Numbered from the stretch's first letter, positions 1 to 8,896 are shown. The stretch is DNA of 64,000 bases from CAWEHU01 sp963808965 (GCA_963808965.1 CAWEHU010000020.1:186001-250000), one strand, 5' to 3'. Program-made: numbers and translations. Notes: generated by a model from the sequence alone, not told the origin.

Positions 1-142
1 CATAGAATATATTGCGCGCCTGGGTCCGTGTGAGCCGCTCGATCACGACGCGGCTCGGCGATCTTGCGAGCGCTGCATCACCCCTCCTTCCGAGGTTTCC
101 CCGATAGCTCCGCCTCTCTAGCAGCAGCGAATACGCTCCACT

Positions 143-156
143 TTGCGCGAGCGCAA
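143..156. promoter_or_regulatory. NnrR-type (FNR/CRP family) operator upstream of nirK
   Basis: The sequence TTGCGCGAGCGCAA is a perfect dyad TTGCG-N4-CGCAA. This is the form reported for NnrR boxes in front of denitrification genes in alphaproteobacteria such as Rhodobacter. Its centre lies about 65 bases before the nirK start codon, so it could sit at an activator position relative to a promoter in the leader. Regulation by nitric oxide through an NnrR-like protein is inferred; no regulator gene is in the window. Confidence 0.75.
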
Positions 157-214
157 CTCGTGGTCATGACGATCGGTGCTACTTTTGACGTTTCCGTGGG
201 ATAGAGGACCGATC

Positions 215-1702
215 ATGAGGAAACCATTCTTTTGGGAACGGATGCTGATCCTGCGCCTCGCCCCGCTGGCGCTCGTTCTGCTTCTGGCCTTCCCGGCGTC
301 AGCCCAGAACGCCGCCAACAAGGCGAGCGACCAGACCGCCGCGAACGCCGCGATGTCGCACACGATGCCGAATGCCTCGTTCACGCTCACCACCGGTATC
401 GCCCAGGGCAAAATGGTCTTTCATCGGCAAAGGGGGTGCGATCGATGGCAAGGTGAATCCCACGTTGACCGTTCACGAGGGCGACACCGTTCAGATCACC
501 CTAATCAACGGCGAAGGGGCCGAGCACGATATTTCGCTCCCGGACGTGCGCGCCAGCTCGCAGCGTGTGGTCGGCCGCGGGGCCAGCAGCGCCCTCGTCT
601 TTCGCGCCAGCAACATCGGTGCGATCCCGTATTTCTGCACCGTTCCGGGTCACCGTGAATCCGGCATGGAAGGCGTGCTCCGGGTGGAACCGGCACAGCC
701 CCAGGGACCGCAGAGCGGCGTGGTTAGCATCAGCCGCGACCCGACCGACCTCCCCACCCCGGTCGGCGAGCGTGGACCCGTTACCGTTCACTACGAGCTG
801 GAATCGATCGAGCGCGTCGGGCGGCTCAGCAACGACTCGACGTACGATTTCTGGACCTTCAACGGGAAGGTCCCCGGCCCGATGCTGCGGGTTCGGGTCG
901 GCGACACGGTCGTCCTCAGCCTCAAAAACGCTCCGGACAGCGTCATGCTGCACAATATCGACTTGCACGCCGTGAACGGGCCAGGCGGCGGGGCGGTGCT
1001 GACGGACGTTGCGCCTGGAGAGACAAAGGCTTTCACCTTCAAGGCCTTGCAGCCAGGACTATACGTCTATCACTGCGCGACGCCGATGGTCTCCAACCAT
1101 ATCTCGAACGGCATGTACGGAATGATCCTGGTGGAGCCCGTCGGCGGTCTGCCTAAGGTCGACCGGGAATTCTACGTGATGCAGGGCGAGCTCTACACGG
1201 CCGAGCCGTTCGGGGAGAACGGGTTGCAGGAGTTCAGCTATGACAAGATCATGAGCGAGCGACCCGGAGTACTTCGTCTTCAACGGCGCGGTCGGTGCGC
1301 TGACGGATGAGCATCCTTTGCGCGCCAAAACCGGAGAGACGGTGCGGATCTACTTCGGCGTCGGCGGTCCGAACTTCACGTCCTCCTTCCACGTCATCGG
1401 CACCATTTTCGACCGAGTCTACTCGGGCGCGAGCCTGACCAGCCCTCCGCTCACCGGTGTGCAGACGACGACCGTTGCGCCGGGCGGCGCTACCGTGGTT
1501 GACCTCACCCTCCCGGTTCCGGGGCAGATTCGTCCTGGTCGACCATGCCCTGTCGCGGATGGAACGCGGGTTGGTCGGCGCCTTGATCGTGGACGGGAAT
1601 GCTCCGCCGGGCGTCTTTCATCCCGGCGACCTGACGGAATCGAGTGCGGAGCACGGAATGGCGCAGCCCGCAGCCGCGAAGGTGATGTCCCCCACCCATT
1701 AA
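215..1702 (+). CDS. nirK: Copper nitrite reductase NirK with extra N-terminal cupredoxin domain (frame broken three times)
   Basis: Reduces nitrite to nitric oxide in the periplasm. The ATG at 215 follows AGAGGA and opens a hydrophobic signal peptide ending near ASA. Reading across three frame changes gives about 494 residues. An N-terminal cupredoxin domain has its own type 1 copper set (His in AEHDI, then Cys, His and Met in the FCTVPGHRESGM stretch). The two-domain NirK core follows, with HNIDLH, HCATPMVSNH and Met ligands, and the second-domain type 2 His in SSFHVIG. The extra domain recalls the Hyphomicrobium denitrificans enzyme. Frame breaks lie near 419-421 (TTT run), 1263-1267 (CCCGG) and 1521-1524 (GGGG); removing one base at each restores continuous homology, so sequencing error is likelier than a pseudogene. 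Confidence 0.88.
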
Positions 1703-1797
1703 GCCGCGAGCGGCGGAGCCAAAGCCCGAAGCAACCCTCATTGTGCCGCGGCCCTCCCGCGCTCTAGACTCTCTCGGGAGCAACGGAGGGCGCGGAC

Positions 1798-2868
1798 ATG
1801 GCCCAGACGTACCGGATCGCCGTCATTCCCGGCGATGGCATCGGCAAGGAGACCGTGCCCGAGGCGCTGCGCGTACTCGACGCGGCCTCGCGCCGGTTCG
1901 GCTTCGGACTTCAGTTCGCCGAATACGACTGGTCCTGCGACACCTACAAGCGCACCGGCGCCATGATGCCGAAAGACGGCATCCAGCAGCTCAGCCAGGC
2001 TGACAGCATCTTGCTCGGAGCCGTTGGCTGGCCGGACGTACCCGACCATGTCTCGCTTTGGGGCCTGCTGATCCCGATCCGCCGGGAGTTCGACCAGTAC
2101 GTCAATCTGCGTCCTTGCCGGCTCATGCCAGGCGTCCGTACGCCTCTCGCCGGCCGCACCGAGGCCGATATCGACTTCTTCGTCGTGCGCGAGAACACCG
2201 AGGGTGAATACAGCAGCGTCGGCGGCAGGATGTTCGAGGGCACCGAACGCGAATTCGCCAGCCAGCAGAGCATCTTCACGCGGAAGGGCGTGGACCGGGT
2301 TCTGAAATACGCTTTCGACCTCGCCCGTTCCCGGCCGAAGAAACACCTGACCTCCGCGACGAAGTCCAACGGCATTACCGTGACGATGCCCTATTGGGAC
2401 GAGCGCTTCGCGGAGATCGGGCGGTCGTATCCCGACATCCGCATCGACCAGTTCCATATCGACATCCTCTGCGCCCATTTCGTGCAGCATCCCGATTGGT
2501 TCGATGTCGTGGTCGGCTCCAATTTGTTCGGCGACATTCTGAGCGACCTCGGCCCCGCCGTGGCCGGCTCCATCGGCATCGCGCCCAGCGCCAACATCAA
2601 CCCCGAACGAGTCCATCCTTCGATGTTCGAGCCGGTGCACGGCTCGGCTCCGGATATCGCGGGCAAGCACATCTGCAATCCGATAGGGCAGGTCTGGAGC
2701 GCCGCGATGATGCTGGACCACCTCGGCGAGAGCGCCGCCGGAGCTGCCATCGTGAACGCCATCGAGACCTTGCTAGGGGAAAGTGGGCCGAAGACCCGCG
2801 ACATGGGAGGTCAGGCCGGGACCGAAGACGTAGGACGGGCTCTCGCGGAACTGGTCGCGCGCGGCTGA
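1798..2868 (+). CDS. ttuC: Tartrate/D-malate dehydrogenase-type isocitrate dehydrogenase family protein
   Basis: A 356-residue member of the isocitrate/isopropylmalate dehydrogenase family, closest by eye to tartrate dehydrogenase/decarboxylase TtuC and D-malate dehydrogenase DmlA, which use NAD and a divalent metal. The N-terminal IPGDGIGKE loop, the LRPCRLMPG substrate motif, the VVRENTEGEYS segment and the C-terminal GSNLFGDILSDLG and EPVHGSAPDIAGK metal and nucleotide motifs are all present. The ATG at 1798 follows a GGAGGG box. Whether tartrate, D-malate or another 2-hydroxy acid is the substrate cannot be decided from sequence alone. No partner genes adjoin. Confidence 0.85.
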   Translation: MAQTYRIAVIPGDGIGKETVPEALRVLDAASRRFGFGLQFAEYDWSCDTYKRTGAMMPKDGIQQLSQADSILLGAVGWPDVPDHVSLWGLLIPIRREFDQYVNLRPCRLMPGVRTPLAGRTEADIDFFVVRENTEGEYSSVGGRMFEGTEREFASQQSIFTRKGVDRVLKYAFDLARSRPKKHLTSATKSNGITVTMPYWDERFAEIGRSYPDIRIDQFHIDILCAHFVQHPDWFDVVVGSNLFGDILSDLGPAVAGSIGIAPSANINPERVHPSMFEPVHGSAPDIAGKHICNPIGQVWSAAMMLDHLGESAAGAAIVNAIETLLGESGPKTRDMGGQAGTEDVGRALAELVARG

Positions 2869-2942
2869 GCTTTGGCTTGTATCCGGCGGGACCCACCCGT
2901 AATCTACCGCAGACATTTGCGATTCACTCGCAATTCGGAGAT

Positions 2943-3191
2943 ATGCCCCGCATGGGCCAGGAAGGAAGCCAGATCGCGCGCCGTTGCGAGCGCGCCGTGG
3001 TGACGGCGTATCGCGACTTGCGGCAGCTCGGGACTGACGACATGGCCGCGTTCCAGGCCTGCACGACTCTGTATCGCATCCATCATCCGGAATCCTCGCT
3101 GAATGAGGCGCGCCGGCTGGTCGCGGAGTGGATCGACCATCACGTCATCCGCCGCGATGCTGGCCCGACTCCGGGGTGCGACTGCGACTGA
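2943..3191 (+). CDS. Small hypothetical protein (82 aa)
   Basis: A short ORF starting at an ATG preceded by GGAG, in the gap between the dehydrogenase and the phosphodiesterase. The product is mostly helical-looking and charged, with a run of Arg/Glu-rich helices, and ends in a Cys-containing tail (PTPGCDCD). No domain is recognised. It ends 34 bases before the phosphodiesterase start and may be cotranscribed with it. I support it as a gene only from its ribosome site, size and sensible composition. Confidence 0.5.
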   Translation: MPRMGQEGSQIARRCERAVVTAYRDLRQLGTDDMAAFQACTTLYRIHHPESSLNEARRLVAEWIDHHVIRRDAGPTPGCDCD

Positions 3192-3225
3192 GCCTGCTCT
3201 CGGCAACGCAGGAGCGCGCCGTTCC

Positions 3226-4134
3226 TTGAGCCGCGCCGTTGAGCTTCATGGGCACCGCGGTGCGCGCGGCCTGTTTCCGGAGAACACGATCGAGGCGTTC
3301 GCCGGCGCGCTCGCGCTCGGAGTGGACGCGCTCGAACTCGATGTCGGCGTTACCGCGGACGAGGTCGTGGTCGTCACGCATGATCCGGCGCTCAATCCCG
3401 ACATCACCCGCGCGCCAAACGGCCAATGGATTGCGGCTCGCGGTCCGCTGATCCGCGATCTCACGGCAGACGAACTCGCGCATTTCGATGTGGGCCGCAT
3501 CCGGCCCGGTACGCTGTACGCGGCGCTCTATCCCGAGCAACAGCCGTTCGACGGTGCTCGCATCCCGACATTGGCCGCGGTTTACGATCTCGACCGGGAC
3601 GTGCGGCTCACGATCGAGATAAAGAGCTTCCCGCCCCATCCCGAGTGGACGATCGATCCCGTCGCAATGACCGACCGTGTGATCGCGGTTGTCGACGCGG
3701 CTGACGCAATCGGGCGCACTCTGATTCAGAGCTTCGACTGGCGCGTTCTTCGCCATCTTCGCCGCACGCGGCCGGACGTCGCACTTGCCTGGCTCACCTG
3801 CGCCAAGACGCTCGCGGCCTCTCCACTTTGGCTGAATGGAGCGGACCCCGCGGCCTATGGGGGGTCCGTCGCCAAGATGATCGCGGCGGAAGGAGGGCCG
3901 GTCTGGGGCCCGGAACATGACAGCCTGAGCCGCGAGATAATCGAGGAGGCCCATACACTGAAGCTTCGGGTCGTGCCTTGGACAGTGAACCGGCCCGAGG
4001 ACATGGCGCGCCTGATAGCATGGGGCGTTGATGGCTTGATCACTGATCGGCCGGACTTGGCGCGAGAGGTTTTCTCGGCTGAGAGGCTTCCATTGCCAGC
4101 GCCCCGCCCGGCCGCAACGGCCGGGCTCAGATGA
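3226..4134 (+). CDS. Glycerophosphodiester phosphodiesterase family protein
   Basis: Cytoplasmic-looking GDPD/UgpQ-type hydrolase that would split glycerophosphodiesters into sn-glycerol 3-phosphate and an alcohol. Catalytic signature near the N-terminus: HGHRG, then FPENTIEAF, ELDV, and THDPAL; a later metal-binding EIKSF and the C-terminal VNRPEDMARLIAWGVDGLITDRP region complete the TIM barrel. I chose the TTG at 3226 because AGGAG lies 11 bases upstream and the domain begins five residues later. An in-frame ATG at 3157 overlapping the preceding small gene is an alternative. No signal peptide or transporter genes nearby. Confidence 0.85.
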   Translation: MSRAVELHGHRGARGLFPENTIEAFAGALALGVDALELDVGVTADEVVVVTHDPALNPDITRAPNGQWIAARGPLIRDLTADELAHFDVGRIRPGTLYAALYPEQQPFDGARIPTLAAVYDLDRDVRLTIEIKSFPPHPEWTIDPVAMTDRVIAVVDAADAIGRTLIQSFDWRVLRHLRRTRPDVALAWLTCAKTLAASPLWLNGADPAAYGGSVAKMIAAEGGPVWGPEHDSLSREIIEEAHTLKLRVVPWTVNRPEDMARLIAWGVDGLITDRPDLAREVFSAERLPLPAPRPAATAGLR

Positions 4135-4147
4135 GCAAGGCTCGAAA

Positions 4148-4783
4148 TCAGGGATAGCTGAGGAAATTGGAAGCGGCGCAGGCGCGCGACATAAGTGCCT
4201 GCAACGCCGGATCTTTGTCACCGTCTTCTGCGGTCAGCGCTTCCATAGGCACGAAATACTCGTGCGGATGCGGAATCTGATTCTGCGCGAAACCCTGATA
4301 GTGCCGCGGCTTGAGGCCGTACATCACCCGCATGTCGCGCACCGGCACCACGAAATCGGTGACTGGAGGGTGGCGGAACAGCCCCGTCGCGAACCACCGG
4401 GGCGTCTCATCGTCCGGCGCGACAGGAGCGAGCAGCCAGGGAACGGGACAAACCGCAAGCAGCGATTGCGTGCTGGGCGCGAACCGGGATCGTTTATCGA
4501 GCAGATTTTGGAAGGAGCCGCAGGCCTCGATCGCGAAGATATCCACATAAGGGTCCACAGGCGTCCCGCCGAAATTGAGCCACAGCCCATCTGGCAGGGT
4601 TCGCAGGTGCTGGCTGCCCGGAAACTTGAGGAACGGATTCATCGTGTTGCTTGACTTGTCCGCCGGTCGGCCCCGAAGCCAAGCATCGCGCCCGCGCGCC
4701 TGTGGCTTCAGACCTGGGGGACGCTGGGGCCATTTGCGAAGCCGGGCTCTGACCATTGAGTCCAAGGACCTGTACTCGTCCAT
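4148..4783 (-). CDS. Hypothetical protein (211 aa)
   Basis: Unrecognised protein. The ATG at 4783 has an AAGGGGA box about 8 bases upstream; an in-frame start at 4819 adds 12 residues. The first 50 residues are basic. The rest is a globular-looking region with many Pro, Phe and Trp residues and ordered segments around PVPWLLAPVAPDDETPRWF and HPHEYFVPMEAL. No signal peptide or membrane helix. It is convergent with the phosphodiesterase gene and upstream faces the 480-base intergenic region with DnaA boxes. Coding is supported by frame length and composition only. Confidence 0.6.
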   Translation of the reverse strand: MDEYRSLDSMVRARLRKWPQRPPGLKPQARGRDAWLRGRPADKSSNTMNPFLKFPGSQHLRTLPDGLWLNFGGTPVDPYVDIFAIEACGSFQNLLDKRSRFAPSTQSLLAVCPVPWLLAPVAPDDETPRWFATGLFRHPPVTDFVVPVRDMRVMYGLKPRHYQGFAQNQIPHPHEYFVPMEALTAEDGDKDPALQALMSRACAASNFLSYP

Positions 4784-4819
4784 ACCCCATTCCCCTTCCG
4801 GTGTGTCTTTTGGCTGCAA

Positions 4820-5264
4820 CGCAACCTGCGGATGTAGTCATATCCGTCTCACGCCGGAGAGGGGAAGACGCGTGATTACCAACGGTAGAAAAAAGACCAG
4901 GAACTCGCGTCCAAAGAAAAATACTGACCCTTATTTCATGCTATGTTCCTGCTAACGAGCCCCGCTTCGGAAGATGCGGGCTGGTATTTGCCAACAATAG
5001 ATTGTCGAGTCTTTGGAATCCTTTGCCTCCGATACCTGTAGTTACTTATCAACAACCTGTGGATAATCTTATCCACACACCGTCCCAGCGCCGGAATTTC
5101 ACACTGCGAAACTGCCTCGCGAGTTCGTGAGCAGCGCTGGGCATGGCGCTTTTCGGCGCGCATTGCCGGGAAAAGACCCAAAGACAGAATATGAGACCGT
5201 CGCGGGCTCGAAGGGGTCGGCACAAACGGACCCCACAACCAAGCCTGGGGAACGCACGCGCCAG
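4820..5264. other. AT-richer intergenic region with DnaA-box cluster (candidate replication origin or regulatory region)
   Basis: About 450 bases without a convincing gene, clearly poorer in G+C than its surroundings. It holds A/T-rich stretches at about 4885-4945, an imperfect GC hairpin near 4957-4982, two GANTC sites (GAGTC and GAATC around 5007-5020), and a cluster of three DnaA-like boxes at 5046-5077. This combination resembles an alphaproteobacterial origin, but none of the usual neighbours (dnaA, hemE, parAB) is here, so the call is tentative. Confidence 0.45.
5046..5077. promoter_or_regulatory. Three clustered DnaA boxes
   Basis: TTATCAACA (5046-5054, one mismatch to consensus) is followed by TGTGGATAA (5058-5066, a perfect TTATCCACA box on the minus strand) and TTATCCACA (5069-5077, perfect, plus strand). 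Three boxes in 32 bases, two of them perfect and in opposite orientations, is far from chance in GC-rich DNA. They could mark an origin or a DnaA-controlled promoter. Confidence 0.7.
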
Positions 5265-5302
5265 CGCGAAGGCCGCTTCGCCTCTCGGAAGCGGCCTTCG
5301 CG
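5265..5302 (-). terminator. Hairpin directly after gltA
   Basis: Perfect 15-base inverted repeat (5265-5279 with 5288-5302) around an 8-base loop, beginning two bases after the gltA stop codon on the minus strand. There is no T-run after it, so it may be a factor-dependent or mRNA-stabilising 3' structure and not a classical intrinsic terminator. Confidence 0.55.
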
Positions 5303-5303
5303 G

Positions 5304-6611
5304 TCAGTGACGTTCCGTAAGTGGCACGTAATCGCGCTGTGTGGCGCCTGTGTAGAGCTGACGGGGACGGCCGATCCGCTGCTCCGGATCGCGGCTCATT
5401 TCCTCCCACTGACTGATCCAGCCAGCCGTGCGAGCCACCGCGAACAGCGCGGTGAATATGCTGGTCGGGAAGCCCATCGCCTTGAGGATGATCCCGGAAT
5501 AGAAGTCGACGTTCGGATATAGCTTGCGCTCCACGAAATACGGATCGTTCAGCGCGATCTTCTCGAGCTCCACCGCCAGATCCAGCAGCGGATCGTCCTT
5601 GATCCCGAGCTCGCCCAGCACTTCATGGCACGTGCGCTGCATGATCTTCGCGCGCGGATCGTAGTTCTTGTAAACTCGGTGGCCGAACCCCATCAGGCGA
5701 ACATGACTGTTCTTGTCTTTAACCTTCCCGATGAAATCGGGGATGTTTCTCATATGCCCGATCTCTCCGAGCATTTTCAGCACCGCCTCGTTGGCCCCGC
5801 CATGCGCGGGACCCCACAAGCTGGCGATACCGGCGGCGATGCAGGCAAATGGATTCGCGCCGGTGGATCCGGCCAGCCGCACCGTGCTGGTCGAGGCATT
5901 CTGCTCGTGATCCGCGTGCAGGATCAGGATGAGATCCATCGCGCGCGCGAGCACCGGGTTGACGTGGTACTCCTCCGCCGGCACCGCATTGAACATGTAT
6001 AGGAAGTTCTCGGCGTAGCCGAGGTCGTTCCGCGGATACATCATCGGCTGGCCGATATTGTATTTGTGGGCCCAGGCAGCGATCGTCGGCACCTTGGCGA
6101 TGAGCCGAAAGGCGCTGATGCGCCGGTGCTCGGGGTCGTTCACGTTGAGGCTGTCGTGATAAAAGGCCGACAGCGCGCCGACGACGCCGCACATCACCGC
6201 CATCGGATGCGCGTCGCGCCTAAAGCCCGTATAGAACTCGCGGATCTGCTCGTGCAGCATCGTGTGCCGCATGACGCCCAGCTCGAATTTCTCTTTCTCG
6301 CCAGCAGTCGGAAGTTCGCCGTTCAGAAGCAGATAGGCGACTTCGAGGAAGGAGGATTTCTCGGCCAGTTGCTCGATCGGATAGCCGCGATAGAGCAAAA
6401 TCCCCTGATCGCCGTCGATATAGGTGATCTTGCTTTCGCACGCCGCCGTGCCGCCGTAACCGGGATCGTAGGTGAAAATCCCGAGATCGGCGTGAAGCTT
6501 GCGGATGTCGGCCACCTCCGGGCCGATCGTGCCCTCGAGGATCGGGAGCGTTGTCGATCTGTTAGAGCCATCGAGGGTGATGGTAACGGATCCCTTGGCC
6601 GTGCCGCTCAT
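5304..6611 (-). CDS. gltA: Citrate synthase
   Basis: Condenses oxaloacetate and acetyl-CoA to citrate, the entry step of the TCA cycle. The 435-residue length and sequence match type I bacterial citrate synthases. Catalytic residues are visible: the His in LHADHEQNAS, the His in WGPAHGGANE and the GFGHRVYKNYDPRA segment carrying the third His and downstream Asp region. I chose the ATG at 6611 because AAGGAGT sits 6 bases upstream; the reading frame is open to 6707 but that extension is basic, low in structure and unlike the family. A long perfect hairpin follows the stop codon. Confidence 0.96.
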   Translation of the reverse strand: MSGTAKGSVTITLDGSNRSTTLPILEGTIGPEVADIRKLHADLGIFTYDPGYGGTAACESKITYIDGDQGILLYRGYPIEQLAEKSSFLEVAYLLLNGELPTAGEKEKFELGVMRHTMLHEQIREFYTGFRRDAHPMAVMCGVVGALSAFYHDSLNVNDPEHRRISAFRLIAKVPTIAAWAHKYNIGQPMMYPRNDLGYAENFLYMFNAVPAEEYHVNPVLARAMDLILILHADHEQNASTSTVRLAGSTGANPFACIAAGIASLWGPAHGGANEAVLKMLGEIGHMRNIPDFIGKVKDKNSHVRLMGFGHRVYKNYDPRAKIMQRTCHEVLGELGIKDDPLLDLAVELEKIALNDPYFVERKLYPNVDFYSGIILKAMGFPTSIFTALFAVARTAGWISQWEEMSRDPEQRIGRPRQLYTGATQRDYVPLTERH

Positions 6612-6770
6612 GCGCCACTCCTTGTGAATGCGGCTGCTTCTCCGCAGCGTGCTCCGTTCCCGGCCGATGGCAAATCTCGTTGTCCGCCGGGATCGGCGAT
6701 CAGGCAAAATTATGGTGGACTGCGAAGACGCGCAACCTTCGCTCCCGCAGCATAGCTGGTGACGCCGGCG

Positions 6771-7325
6771 TTACTTGCCAGAGGCCCAGAGTCCCCGGCG
6801 CTGCACCTTAGCCAATTTCTCCTCTTCCCGCAGTTCAGGTAGTGCCCGGCCGGCTCTTGCCCAGCCCGCGGCGACCATGGCCCAATTCAACTCGACGCCG
6901 CTTGCTTCGCAAAGCGCCAATGGGCGAGCCATGCGATCCTGGCCGCGCAAACGGCAATCCAGCGGTCGCCCTCGGATCAACGCGGCCAACGCATTCGCCG
7001 CAGCCGCACCGCAATCGTGGACCAAACCGTCCGCGCCGGTGCAGGCCTCGCCCCGCTCCGGCGCCTCGACCGCTAGCAAGCGCACCACCACCTGGCCGAG
7101 GCGCAGCGTCTCACCGTCCACGACCGCGACCTGCGCCGCTTCCGCCGCGACGCGTCCCGTCGCGGGGGGAGCTCTCCCGAAAAGATCGGAGGAAAGACTG
7201 AGCAGCAGGAGCAGGCCGATACTGAGGCCTCCTAACAGCGCGGCTCCGATCGCACGCGACACACCGCGTCTTGCGACAATTGGCGAACTCGGACGGAAGA
7301 TCCGGCGCGGATGCTGGAGCGACAC
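6771..7325 (-). CDS. Membrane-anchored thermonuclease-family (SNase-like) protein
   Basis: Roughly 185 residues: a basic N-terminus, one strong membrane segment (about residues 25-45, rich in Leu/Gly), then a staphylococcal-nuclease-like OB domain with VVDGETLRLGQVVVRLLAVEAPE and a C-terminal WAMVAAGWARAGR and RRGLWASG ending typical of the family. I prefer the GTG at 7325 with AGGA 9 bases upstream; an in-frame start at 7400 would add 25 Pro/Gly-rich residues. Family members act on nucleic acid outside the cytoplasm, but several catalytic positions of true thermonuclease are not obviously kept, so activity is uncertain. Confidence 0.7.
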   Translation of the reverse strand: MSLQHPRRIFRPSSPIVARRGVSRAIGAALLGGLSIGLLLLLSLSSDLFGRAPPATGRVAAEAAQVAVVDGETLRLGQVVVRLLAVEAPERGEACTGADGLVHDCGAAAANALAALIRGRPLDCRLRGQDRMARPLALCEASGVELNWAMVAAGWARAGRALPELREEEKLAKVQRRGLWASGK

Positions 7326-7430
7326 GAGGTGGGGTCCTGGGGGGATTGGCCGAGAATACCACCCCCCTAACCGGGGTCCGTCGGACGGGCAACCGCGCAC
7401 TTGGCGAGAGTTTGAGGCACGCGCGCTAGG

Positions 7431-7958
7431 CTATTGTTCCTGCAAGTCCCGAGGCGCCAGGAATCTTAACAGGCGGGCTCCTCCGGCTCCAAGCTGACCC
7501 CAGGGACCGGGGACCGAGAACTCTGCCAGCGCTGCCGTCGGGAAGCTTTTGGCCAGACGCTTGGTCATCGGATCGCCGGGCTTTATCGCCTCCTCGCCCA
7601 CCAGCATCGTTGCCAGCTCGTGGAGCCCAGGGTTGTGGCCGATCACCAGTACGCTCCGCGCCGTCTCGGCGATGGCTTGGAGGACTTTCAGCATTTGCGT
7701 CGCCGTGGCCAGATACAGCGAATCCATCGGCTCGATCAGCGGGGTCTCCTCCCAGGGTTCCAGAGCCTCCAGGGTCTGCATGGTCCGACGGGCCGAACTG
7801 ACCAGGACGATGTCCGGGGTGAGGCCCAGTTCGCGCATCGCTTCCCGCATCGCGGCCGCGGCCTGCCGACCGCGCGCGTTGAGTGGTCGCGCGTGATCGG
7901 ACAGCTTGGGATCATCCCGAGACGACTTGGCGTGGCGCAGAAGCAGGAGCTGACGCAT
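7431..7958 (-). CDS. sixA: SixA-type phosphohistidine phosphatase
   Basis: Histidine-phosphatase-superfamily protein of 175 residues. The LLRHAKSS motif directly after the start holds the phospho-accepting His. A second conserved His lies in VIGHNPGLHELA, and VSSARRTMQTLEAL supplies the Arg pocket. SixA members remove phosphate from His in phosphorelay or phosphotransfer-system proteins. I used the ATG at 7958, which places the motif at the usual distance from the N-terminus; the frame is open to 8012. The target protein cannot be inferred from the neighbours. Confidence 0.85.
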   Translation of the reverse strand: MRQLLLLRHAKSSRDDPKLSDHARPLNARGRQAAAAMREAMRELGLTPDIVLVSSARRTMQTLEALEPWEETPLIEPMDSLYLATATQMLKVLQAIAETARSVLVIGHNPGLHELATMLVGEEAIKPGDPMTKRLAKSFPTAALAEFSVPGPWGQLGAGGARLLRFLAPRDLQEQ

Positions 7959-8059
7959 GGACAAGCGGTTCGAACGTTCCCCAAGGGCGCGATTTAAGGC
8001 CCATCCTGCCACGAGGCCGGCTGCTTGTCCCGCCCATGGCGCGCGCCCCTACCAGCCGC

Positions 8060-8776
8060 TCATTCGCTCGGCCTCTCAGGCAAATCGATCCACGACAAAT
8101 GCCCCCCCTTGCCGGCCCCCGTATCGAGAAGGACCGCGCTGCCGCCGGACGCGCCCCGGCGCCGGTAAGGGCGGCCGTTCAGGCTGCGCCGGTCGTGCCC
8201 GCAATAGACCGTGAGCCCGGCCGGAATGCGATCCACCCAACGAAGGCTGCGCTCCGGATAACCATCGGCTTGGATGCGCCCGGTCGGCTGGCCGAACAGA
8301 GCGCGCGAGATCGCGCCTGATGGCCGGCCGAGATCCGCGGCAGGCGCCGGGCCGTCCAGCATCGCAGTGTGGAACCCGCCATGAACGAAGAGATAGGCCC
8401 CGTGTCGGACCCAAGCGGGCGCCCGCCGAATCTCCGCGAGCGTCCGCTCCTGAAGAGCGGGATCGAGCTGGCGCAGGGTCTCCCTCAACTCGTCGCTCAC
8501 CCGCACCGCCTGCCCGGCGAGCGCGCGGCCCAGCTTCAGATCATGGTTGCCGAGGACAAACAATCCGCGTCCCTCGTCGAGCACACGGAACATGGTGCGC
8601 AGCGCCTCCGCGCTGTCCGGGCCGCCATCGGTCAGATCACCGAGCTGGACAACGAATCGGTCCGTCGCGGTGGCGTAAGCAAACGCGGCCGCGTCACCGT
8701 GCACATCGCCCACCACGCGGATCACGGCGTCGGGCGGGATCGATCGCAGCTTCGGAGATGTCGCAAGGGCGGCCAT
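8060..8776 (-). CDS. Metallophosphoesterase (PP2A/ApaH-like phosphatase)
   Basis: A 238-residue calcineurin-like phosphatase. The metal-binding motifs run in order: GDVHG near residue 23, GDLTDGG near residue 47, GNHD near residue 77, and later the His motifs in VHGG and YCGHD. This arrangement is that of bacterial Ser/Thr phosphatases PrpA/PrpE and ApaH-like dinucleotide hydrolases. The substrate is unknown. It is transcribed in the same direction as sixA, with about 100 bases between them, giving two phosphatases in tandem. Confidence 0.8.
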   Translation of the reverse strand: MAALATSPKLRSIPPDAVIRVVGDVHGDAAAFAYATATDRFVVQLGDLTDGGPDSAEALRTMFRVLDEGRGLFVLGNHDLKLGRALAGQAVRVSDELRETLRQLDPALQERTLAEIRRAPAWVRHGAYLFVHGGFHTAMLDGPAPAADLGRPSGAISRALFGQPTGRIQADGYPERSLRWVDRIPAGLTVYCGHDRRSLNGRPYRRRGASGGSAVLLDTGAGKGGHLSWIDLPERPSE

Positions 8777-8896
8777 AGCGAACGTATAACGCAGAAGTCT
8801 CGCCAGCCACGGACCGGTCTGCCTGGATGTTCACAGCGCCGGTTGGGCAAACCGGACCGGCATGCCATCATGGCAGTCTCCTGCGGAGGTGTATTC

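Noticed and set aside
215..1702. Programmed frameshifting in nirK
   Set aside because: Three shifts in one gene, no slippery heptamer with downstream structure, and the same kind of slip in many unrelated genes make sequencing error more likely.
1738..2721. Long minus-strand open frame opposite the tartrate dehydrogenase-like gene
   Set aside because: It is the complement of a well-conserved gene and its product has no recognisable motif; long antisense frames are expected at high G+C.
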